Origin: Oscillospiraceae bacterium | GTDB taxonomy: Bacteria; Bacillota; Clostridia; Oscillospirales; Oscillospiraceae | Length of the DNA stretch: 40,768 nucleotides | Assembly (NCBI GenBank): GCA_017444665.1 | Contig: JAFSWC010000092.1 | Span: forward strand, 1 to 40,768 | Direction of reading: 5' to 3' | In this document: positions 11,411 through 17,414 of the stretch, piece by piece | How the letters are laid out: each line of letters begins with the position of its first letter | How positions within the stretch are numbered: position 1 is the first letter of the stretch | Program-made: the position numbers and the translations under genes | Notes under the pieces: model-generated | What the model saw: the letters and a program-made list of their open reading frames with translations, nothing else | Told to the model about the DNA's origin: nothing | Databases searched by the model: none

Positions 11411-12655
11411 GTGAGAATCGCACAGACGAAAACCGATGTTTTATATGTCCGCATGCTCGGCGGCTTTTCCGTGCTGTGGAACGGCAAGCTGGTCGCGGGC
11501 GGCTCGAAGGGCAGCGAATCGCAGATGTCCGATCTGCTGCAGATCCTGCTGCACGACCGGGAGCACGGCGTGACGCGCGACCGGCTGGAAGAACTGCTGT
11601 TTGAAGACCGCGACATGTCCAACGTCCACCACGCGCTGCAGAGCGTGATCTACAACACCAAGAAAAAGCTTGTCAAGGCCGGGCTGCCCCCGGTGAATCT
11701 TATCGAACAGCGTCACGGCGTGTTCTTCTGGACGAACGAGCTGCAGGTCGTGGAGGACGCGGCCGAGTTCGAGCGGCTTGTCAACGAGGCGGAGGCCACG
11801 GAGGACCGCGACGAAAAGCTGGCGCTGTATATGGACGCGGCGCACTGGTACGACGGCGAATTTTTGCCGAACAAGACCTCGGTGATCTGGGTGTCGCAGG
11901 AGGCGCGCCGTCTCAAGGGCATGTTCTGCCGCTGCGTGGAAAACGCGGCGGAGATCCTGCGCGCGAACGAGGACTTCTTCCAGCTTGAAGAGCTGGGCAC
12001 GGTGGCAAGCGGCGTCGACCCGCTGGCCGACTGGGAGAGCCTGACGATGGAGGCTCTGGTCTCGCTCGGCCGATATGAGGAAGCCAGAAAGCTGTATAAC
12101 GACACCGAACAGTTTTATTTCAACGAACTGGGGCTGCGCCCCTCACAGAAGATGCTCGACCAGTTTTCGCGTCTCGGCGCAGAGGAGATGCGGCAGTACG
12201 CCGCGCTCGACGTCATCCAGGCCGAGCTGACCGGCCAGGACGACCGTTTCCCGGGCGGGTATCTGTGCAACTACACGGTCTTTACCGGCATCTACCGCAT
12301 GGTCGAGCGCATGCTCGAGCGCGGCGGCCAGTCGGTGTATCTGATGCTGTGCACCGTCGTGGACGGCAAGGGCAACCCGATGAAGGACGGCAAGGCCCTG
12401 GAAGAACTGACGCGCCGCATGGGCGACGCCGTGCGCCATTCGATCCGGCGCGGCGACGCGATGTGCCAGTACGGCAGGGGACAGTATCTTGCCCTGCTCG
12501 TCAACACCACGCGCGAAAACTGTGCGATCGTGCAGAAGCGTATCAACCAGCGCTTCATTATCGGCCGCCAGCGCTCCCGGATAGAATATTATGTAAACAG
12601 CATGTTCTGGGTCCCGACGGTCGAACCGACGGACCCGAGCATGAGACAGGGGTAA
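11411..12655 (+). CDS. BTAD-family transcriptional regulator with a degenerate GGDEF-like C-terminal domain
   Basis: This 414-residue protein has a SARP-like layout. Residues about 10-110 form a winged-helix domain of OmpR type (VRMLGGFSVLWNGK, then RDRLEELLFED and HHALQSVIYNTKKKL). Residues about 115-265 form a bacterial transcriptional activation (BTAD) domain of TPR-like helices (YDGEFLPNK, LGRYEEARKLYNDTEQFYFNELGLRPS). The C-terminal 130 residues resemble a GGDEF domain, but the signature reads GRGQY (355-359), so cyclase activity is unlikely. It could sense a nucleotide or a protein partner. GTG 11411 follows CGGAGGGATCAGAC. Position suggests control of, or by, the pilus-like operon, an inference. 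Confidence 0.82.
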   Translation: MRIAQTKTDVLYVRMLGGFSVLWNGKLVAGGSKGSESQMSDLLQILLHDREHGVTRDRLEELLFEDRDMSNVHHALQSVIYNTKKKLVKAGLPPVNLIEQRHGVFFWTNELQVVEDAAEFERLVNEAEATEDRDEKLALYMDAAHWYDGEFLPNKTSVIWVSQEARRLKGMFCRCVENAAEILRANEDFFQLEELGTVASGVDPLADWESLTMEALVSLGRYEEARKLYNDTEQFYFNELGLRPSQKMLDQFSRLGAEEMRQYAALDVIQAELTGQDDRFPGGYLCNYTVFTGIYRMVERMLERGGQSVYLMLCTVVDGKGNPMKDGKALEELTRRMGDAVRHSIRRGDAMCQYGRGQYLALLVNTTRENCAIVQKRINQRFIIGRQRSRIEYYVNSMFWVPTVEPTDPSMRQG

Positions 12656-12659
12656 GGCG

Positions 12660-13154
12660 ATGGAGAGAACGCAGTGGTATATCGGCGCTCCGAACGGCGT
12701 GGTGCTTTGCATCAACGGCAGCAACGAGGGCGACCTCTCAGGCGAGTTTTATCACAGCTATTCCACCGAATGCGTTCCCTTCAGCGGGATCGGCCAGATG
12801 GTGCTGCGGATGGAAAAGCTGTATGATTATCTGCGCTTCCCCTATCCCGGCACGAACAGCCGGAGCTTCGGCAAAGAGAAAAAGCTGACAAGGATGACAG
12901 AGGAAAGGAAAAAAATCATGAGTGACGACGCGCTTTTATCGAAACACGGGGACATCGGCACGTTCATCGTCCGCGTCCAGCACAGACAAAACAGCAGCTG
13001 GCAGGGCAGGATCACCTGGATGGAAGAGGATAAGACCGTCCAGTTCCGCTCGGTCTGGGAGATGATCAAGCTGATCGAAAGTGCGGTCGACCTGGTCAGC
13101 GAGCCGGAGACCGACCCGGAGGAGGCCTGGCTCGGCAAGCCGGAAAACGGCTGA
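12660..13154 (+). CDS. Conserved-looking protein of unknown function (two-part)
   Basis: This 164-residue protein has no recognised domain, signal peptide or membrane helix. The first half (WYIGAPNGVVLCINGSNEGD, SGIGQMVLRMEKLYDYLRFPYPGTNSRSF) and the second half (GTFIVRVQHRQNSSWQGRI, FRSVWEMIKLIESAVD) each look like compact conserved units I associate with Clostridia, joined by a Lys/Glu-rich linker. An internal ATG at 12918, preceded by AGAGGAAAGG, could produce the second half alone. It lies five bases after the BTAD regulator stop and is the last gene before a strong terminator, so it may work with the regulator. No function is proposed. Confidence 0.75.
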   Translation: MERTQWYIGAPNGVVLCINGSNEGDLSGEFYHSYSTECVPFSGIGQMVLRMEKLYDYLRFPYPGTNSRSFGKEKKLTRMTEERKKIMSDDALLSKHGDIGTFIVRVQHRQNSSWQGRITWMEEDKTVQFRSVWEMIKLIESAVDLVSEPETDPEEAWLGKPENG

Positions 13155-13179
13155 GCGGCGCAATTCCCGGTAAAAAAAG

Positions 13180-13220
13180 AAAACCGCCCTGCGGACCGGA
13201 TAAGTCCGCAGGGCGGTTTT
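13180..13220. terminator. Bidirectional intrinsic terminator between convergent units
   Basis: A perfect 16-bp stem (13180-13195 with 13205-13220; core CCGCCCTGCGGA) has a 9-base loop and is flanked by A-rich and T-rich ends on both sides. It lies between the plus-strand operon ending at 13154 and the minus-strand GH25 gene ending at 13238, so it can serve both. Confidence 0.93.
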
Positions 13221-13237
13221 GTCAGGAATCGAAAAAA

Positions 13238-14863
13238 TCAGAAGATCACGTTCATGTCGGTTTCGTCCGGCATGCCGTTGATGCGGACGCTTTCGGAAAA
13301 CTGCCAGATATCAAAGCCGCGGTATTTCGGAAGGGCAAAGTTGTTGGTATACACGGCGTACCAGACGTCATAGGGCGCGACGTCGTCAAGACGCAGCGAG
13401 CGCGAGAAGAAATACTCGCCCGCGTAGACGCCGGCGCGGTAGCCTGCCGCTTCAATCGCGCCGCAAAAGGCCTTGACGATCTCGGCGCGCTGGAAGAGAT
13501 TGAGCCGGTCGGCGCGGCCGCGCGGGTATTCGCCGGAGTATTCCAGATCATAGTAGATCGGCATGTCCAGCGAGACGCCGGATTTTTTCAGGATTTCAAG
13601 GGCAAACTCGGCCTCTTCGACAGCTTCCTTGGCGTTGATCGCGTTGGAGTAGAAATACGCGCCGACCTCCAGCCCGGCATCCTTGGCGCCCTGGAGATAG
13701 AACCCGCCGTTCGTGCCCTGGCGATAGGAATCCTCGTCTTCAAACAAAAGTCCCTTTTCCCAGGTGCGGCCCGCGACGCGCACGATCGCGAAGTCGATGC
13801 CGCCGGCCTTGACGGCGTTCCAGTCGATGGCGGAATTGAAGTATGACACGTCGATGCCGAGCTTTGAGGCCTTGACGCCGTCGGGATCGAAGAAATACAA
13901 CTTGCCGTCGATATTCTTCAGCCCCGTCACCAGCCCCCCGGCGCGGTTGCCGTAATAGGTTTTGCCGCCGATCTCGATCCAGCCGGAGCGCAGCCTTGTC
14001 GGGGCTGCGTTTTCATTCGGCTCAACGGTGATCGCAAAGGCGTCGTCGACCACGCCGTCGGCAAGGATCAGTCTGACGGTCTCTGTCTTCTCTTCGGTGT
14101 AATAATCCGTCCACTCCACGGCGTCCTCGCCAAGCTCTTCGCGCGTGGTGGGCGTGCCGTCGCTGCGGAAATAAAGCAGCGTCTTGCGTTCGCCCCGGGC
14201 GAGCGCGCCGTCTTCTTCAACGGGCAGCACGTCGCTCTCTCCGCCGTCCGACAGAAGCAGATATCCGTTTTCACCGACCTCATAACGGTAAAGAAAGGCG
14301 GGATCGCCCTCGATGTAGGGATCAAGACCGTTGATGGCGAAAAGCGTCTCCACGTCGATCGGCGCGGTGCTGGCCGGGCGGTCCTCAACAAGACAGGTCA
14401 CGCTCTCCGGCACCTCAAAGCCCTCAAAGGGGGGCATCGTAACGGTGTATTCGCCGCCGATCAGATATTCGGCGTAGTAGTGGCCGTTGATGTCGGTCAG
14501 GACGCTGTGGCTCTCGCCGCTTTCATAGCGGATCTCCAGCGGGAAGGCAAAGCCCGGCACGGCAAGCCCCTCGCTGTCGCAGACAACGATATCCAGCACC
14601 TCGACCGAGGTCACGATATCCAAGGTGAGCGGCAGCGGCTGAAAAGGCGTGGGAGCGGGTGTCGCGGCCGCGGGCATACTCTGCGCCGATACCGCCGGCG
14701 CGGCAGAACCCGTTTCGCTTTCGATCTCCTCCGACCCGGAAGCCGGCAGAGAACGGACATACAGCGTTGTAACGTAGACGAGCGCCGCAAGCAGGAGCAA
14801 TATGACCGGCACAAGGACCAGAACATGCCTGGCCGGCTTTTTTTTCAGCTTTGTTTTTTCCAT
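13238..14863 (-). CDS. Membrane-anchored GH25 muramidase-like protein with Cna-B-like and cell-wall-binding-repeat segments
   Basis: This 541-residue exported protein has a Lys-rich start and a membrane anchor (HVLVLVPVILLLLAALVYVT, about 13-33), then a Ser/Ala/Pro linker. A Cna-B-like segment (GLAVPGFAFPLEIRY, DINGHYYAEYLIGGEYTV) and a region of unknown fold follow. Two aromatic wall-binding-type repeats (GGKTYYGNRAGGLVTG, DGKLYFFDPDG) lie just before a C-terminal GH25 domain of about residues 333-541. GH25 enzymes cut the glycan of peptidoglycan. The catalytic pair is present as YYDLEY (Asp439, Glu441), with GIDVSYFN opening the domain. I chose ATG 14863 because the anchor begins directly after it; the frame stays open further upstream, but that part is unlike protein. 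Role in wall turnover is inferred. Confidence 0.88.
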   Translation of the reverse strand: MEKTKLKKKPARHVLVLVPVILLLLAALVYVTTLYVRSLPASGSEEIESETGSAAPAVSAQSMPAAATPAPTPFQPLPLTLDIVTSVEVLDIVVCDSEGLAVPGFAFPLEIRYESGESHSVLTDINGHYYAEYLIGGEYTVTMPPFEGFEVPESVTCLVEDRPASTAPIDVETLFAINGLDPYIEGDPAFLYRYEVGENGYLLLSDGGESDVLPVEEDGALARGERKTLLYFRSDGTPTTREELGEDAVEWTDYYTEEKTETVRLILADGVVDDAFAITVEPNENAAPTRLRSGWIEIGGKTYYGNRAGGLVTGLKNIDGKLYFFDPDGVKASKLGIDVSYFNSAIDWNAVKAGGIDFAIVRVAGRTWEKGLLFEDEDSYRQGTNGGFYLQGAKDAGLEVGAYFYSNAINAKEAVEEAEFALEILKKSGVSLDMPIYYDLEYSGEYPRGRADRLNLFQRAEIVKAFCGAIEAAGYRAGVYAGEYFFSRSLRLDDVAPYDVWYAVYTNNFALPKYRGFDIWQFSESVRINGMPDETDMNVIF

Positions 14864-14911
14864 ATCGTACCCTGCGCGAAGTATCGCGGAAAGAATTGCA
14901 CATTCCTCTAT

Positions 14912-14941
14912 AAAGTACCGCATCTCGCCGCGGATTGTCAA
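14912..14941 (-). promoter_or_regulatory. Candidate promoter for the GH25 gene
   Basis: On the minus strand, a perfect TTGACA (14936-14941) is followed after 18 bases by TACTTT (14912-14917), a weak -10. It lies 49 bases upstream of the GH25 start. Apart from this and the terminator at 15080-15115, the stretch 14864-15140 shows no gene; it is AT-rich near 15010-15060. Confidence 0.5.
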
Positions 14942-15079
14942 TAAGCAATCGGTTTCGACACGGTGCGCAAGCGCATTTTTAAGATTTTTCCGCCGGAGAA
15001 GGCGAAAAAAAGCAACATTATCCCCCACAATGAACATAATATATCGTTTAAAATAGAAGCAACCCTCCACATACACACA

Positions 15080-15115
15080 AAAAAGGAGCGTGAAAAGCAT
15101 TTCACGCTCCTTTTT
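15080..15115 (-). terminator. Intrinsic terminator of the two-component operon
   Basis: A perfect 16-bp inverted repeat (AAAAAGGAGCGTGAAA and its complement) has a four-base loop, and a T-run ends it on the minus strand. It lies 25 bases downstream of the histidine kinase stop codon. Confidence 0.9.
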
Positions 15116-15140
15116 GAAGACGAGGCAACAGCGGTGCGGA

Positions 15141-16472
15141 TCACGCGCCGCCCTCCGCCTCGACCGGCAGAGAGAACTCGGCCATATAATGGTTTTCGTC
15201 GATCCTGGAGGTAAAGCTGCCGCCCATGGCCTGCATGATCTTGGCGCAGGTGCGCAGCCCGATCTTGGTGCTTTCGACACGGGAGACGTTTTTGGCGATC
15301 ACGTTTGACACGCACACGCTCAGCCTGCCCTCCGACAGCTCGGATAAGAAGACGATCGGGCTTGCCTTGTCTGCGTATTTCTTTGCGTTCGTGACCAGGT
15401 TGTCCATTACGCGCTTGAGATACATGGCGTCCGCCACGACGCTGCACTCGCCGTGAAAGTCGATCTGTTCGATCTCAAAGCCTGCGTCGGACAGATCAAA
15501 AACCGCCTCGCCCACAAGCTGCTCAAGCAGCAGCCGCGCGTCATAGCGCTCGCGCTGCATTTCCAGCTCCGCCCGGCCGAAGACGAGAAAGTACTTGAAC
15601 AGCTCGTCCGTCAGCTCCTTCAGCTCCAGCGCCTTGGAATAGGCCGAGGCGGCAAAGCGCTCGCGGCTCTCGGCGTCGGCGCCCCCCTCGGTCAGCAGAC
15701 CGAGATAGCCGATCAGGCTGGTCATCGGCGTGCGGATATCGTGCGAAATGGCGGTGATCAGTTCGCTGTTTGCTTCCCACGCGCGCTTTTCGTTTCCCAT
15801 ACGCTCGATCACCGCGTGGCGCATATTGTCCACCTCGGCTGCGAGAACGGAGATCTCGTCGCCGCCGTCGGTCGTGATCGGCGCCTCCAGGTCGCCGGAG
15901 CCGATGACCACGGCCTCCTCCGACAGGTCGATGATCCGGTCCGTCACGCGGCGGATATACAAAAACATCACCGCGATAAAGGCCACGCCCGCCAGTACGA
16001 GCGAGCCGATGAGAAACAGCGTTTTCTCATGCGCCTGCGAGTTGTCGCCGATCGCGATCTGATACTCGCCGTCGGCAAAACGCATCGGATACAGCTTGCC
16101 GTAAACGCCGGCGATCTCGATCAGGTCGCTGATCTGGTTGTTGACGGGCATCTGCTCGCCGCGGCGCACGCTGTAATTGCCGCCGCGGCCCGTGACGACG
16201 ATCGTCACGTTTTCCCGCTCGGCCGTCCAGCGCGCAATGGCGGTGGAGTCGGACCCGGCAAGGGCGTTCTGGCGCACGTAGATATTAAAGTCCGTATAGA
16301 TCTGCGCCTTGCGGGCGGCGACGGACTCGCTGCTCATATAGACCTTGTCGATGAAATAATTGCCCACGCCGTAGGCGAGCGCAAACACGCCGACGGCCAG
16401 AAGCAGCGCAAGCAAAGCGGCGAAGAGCATCTTCGCGTTCAGGCTTGCGCGTGCAAGCGTCCGTTTAATCAA
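15141..16472 (-). CDS. Sensor histidine kinase, atypical ATP-binding domain
   Basis: This 443-residue kinase is the partner of the response regulator at 16465. It has membrane helices at about 14-36 and 150-172 with an external sensor region of about 115 residues between them. A HAMP linker (about 173-225) and a HisKA domain follow, with the phospho-accepting His244 in AISHDIRTPMTSLIGYL. The N box is DNLVTNAKKYA (Asn362). The usual G1 box DxGxG is missing; the chain runs from SVCVSNVIAKN straight to STKIGLRTC (G2-like, about 401-409). This is the form I recall for one clade of Firmicutes kinases, so it is probably active. The TTG start overlaps the regulator's stop by eight bases. The signal is unknown. 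Confidence 0.9.
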   Translation of the reverse strand: MIKRTLARASLNAKMLFAALLALLLAVGVFALAYGVGNYFIDKVYMSSESVAARKAQIYTDFNIYVRQNALAGSDSTAIARWTAERENVTIVVTGRGGNYSVRRGEQMPVNNQISDLIEIAGVYGKLYPMRFADGEYQIAIGDNSQAHEKTLFLIGSLVLAGVAFIAVMFLYIRRVTDRIIDLSEEAVVIGSGDLEAPITTDGGDEISVLAAEVDNMRHAVIERMGNEKRAWEANSELITAISHDIRTPMTSLIGYLGLLTEGGADAESRERFAASAYSKALELKELTDELFKYFLVFGRAELEMQRERYDARLLLEQLVGEAVFDLSDAGFEIEQIDFHGECSVVADAMYLKRVMDNLVTNAKKYADKASPIVFLSELSEGRLSVCVSNVIAKNVSRVESTKIGLRTCAKIMQAMGGSFTSRIDENHYMAEFSLPVEAEGGA

Positions 16473-17154
16473 TCTGATAGCCCTTTCCCCAGACGGTACG
16501 GATGATCTTCGGGCTGGAGGGGTTTTCCTCGATCTTGCGGCGCAGATTGAGCACGTGGACCATCACCGTATTGCCCGAGCCGGGGAGGAAGCGCTCCTTC
16601 CACACGGCCTCATAGAGATCGGGCGTGGTGACGGTCGTGCCGCGGTTGTGCAGCAGATATTCAAGGATCGCGTACTCCGTATCCGTCAGCGAGACGTCGA
16701 CGCCTGCGCTCTTGACGCTGTGTGAGGAAAAATCGATCTCCAGGTTTTCCACCGCCAGCGCCGCCTCCGGCTTGCCGCGGTATTCCTTGTAGCGCCGCAG
16801 CAGCGAGCCGACCTTGGCCAGCAGCTCGTCGTGCGAAAAAGGCTTGGATAAAAAGTCGTCCCCGCCGCTGCGATAGGCGGAAATACGGTCCTTTTCGGCG
16901 GATTTGGCCGTCAGGAACAGCACGGGGGCGTTCGTGATGCCGCGGATGGCGTCGCAGGCCTCCAGCCCGGACATGCCCGGCATCATCACATCAAGAATGA
17001 TCAGGTCGATATCGGAGTTCTCCTTGACCGCACGGATGGCGGCCGGGCCGTCCTCCGCCTCGGTTACGTTATAGTCGTCGCGCAGCAGAAGACGAAGCAC
17101 CTGGCGGATATCCGCATCGTCGTCCACGATCAGAATATGGGATCTTGCAGCCAT
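16465..17154 (-). CDS. OmpR-family response regulator
   Basis: This 229-residue regulator has a receiver domain at about 1-120, with phospho-accepting Asp55 (LIILDVMMPG), an acidic pair at 11-12 and Lys104 (FLSKPF). A winged-helix DNA-binding domain at about 133-229 carries LTDTEYAILEYLL and VMVHVLNLRRKIE, ending in IIRTVWGKGYQID. ATG 17154 is preferred because CGAGGTG lies upstream at good spacing; the frame runs further up, but that part is Cys/Arg-rich and unlike the family. It is transcribed away from the importer lipoprotein gene, and a TTAAG direct repeat lies between the two promoters. Autoregulation and control of the importer are plausible inferences. Confidence 0.93.
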   Translation of the reverse strand: MAARSHILIVDDDADIRQVLRLLLRDDYNVTEAEDGPAAIRAVKENSDIDLIILDVMMPGMSGLEACDAIRGITNAPVLFLTAKSAEKDRISAYRSGGDDFLSKPFSHDELLAKVGSLLRRYKEYRGKPEAALAVENLEIDFSSHSVKSAGVDVSLTDTEYAILEYLLHNRGTTVTTPDLYEAVWKERFLPGSGNTVMVHVLNLRRKIEENPSSPKIIRTVWGKGYQID

Positions 17155-17243
17155 AGTCAATTCACCTCGCATTTGGTAGCGGCGCCTCCGCGAATGGCAA
17201 AGCGGCAAACAGCACGCTTTGCACCGCATGGATCGTCAGCATG

Positions 17244-17271
17244 ATTATACCACATTTTTACTCGGAAACAA
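17244..17271 (-). promoter_or_regulatory. Promoter of the two-component operon
   Basis: On the minus strand, a perfect TATAAT (17244-17249) is preceded by TGG, giving an extended -10. TTGTTT (17266-17271) stands 16 bases upstream. It lies about 90 bases before the response regulator start at 17154. Confidence 0.7.
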
Positions 17272-17286
17272 TTGTTTATCCCACGT

Positions 17287-17301
17287 TTAAGAAAGCTTAA
17301 G
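17287..17301. promoter_or_regulatory. Candidate response-regulator operator: two TTAAG direct repeats
   Basis: TTAAG occurs at 17287-17291 and again at 17297-17301, a 10-bp period. OmpR/PhoB-family regulators typically bind direct repeats one helical turn apart. The site is between the divergent promoters and touches the -35 region of the importer promoter. That the neighbouring regulator binds it is inference. Confidence 0.45.
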
Positions 17302-17330
17302 AGACATCCGGCACCCTTGTGTGCTACAAT
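17301..17330 (+). promoter_or_regulatory. Promoter of the importer lipoprotein gene
   Basis: TACAAT at 17325-17330, preceded by TGC (extended -10), has a weak -35 GAGACA at 17301-17306 with 18 bases between. The poor -35 next to the TTAAG repeats would suit an activated promoter. The start codon is at 17415. Confidence 0.6.
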
Positions 17331-17414
17331 GCAGTCGGACAAAAATGACAGTGCTCCGTCCGTGCGGCTTCCGGCCGTATGTTACCGAACGATAAAAACT
17401 TTTGGAGGAATACA

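Noticed and set aside
14864-15280. Upstream extension of the GH25 frame to 680 codons
   Set aside because: The extra N-terminal part is unlike protein sequence, crosses a terminator and a promoter, and precedes a clear membrane anchor starting at 14863.
17155-17414. Small RNA or peptide gene in the divergent intergenic region
   Set aside because: Only promoter elements and direct repeats are visible; no ORF with a ribosome binding site and no stable RNA-like fold with a terminator was found.
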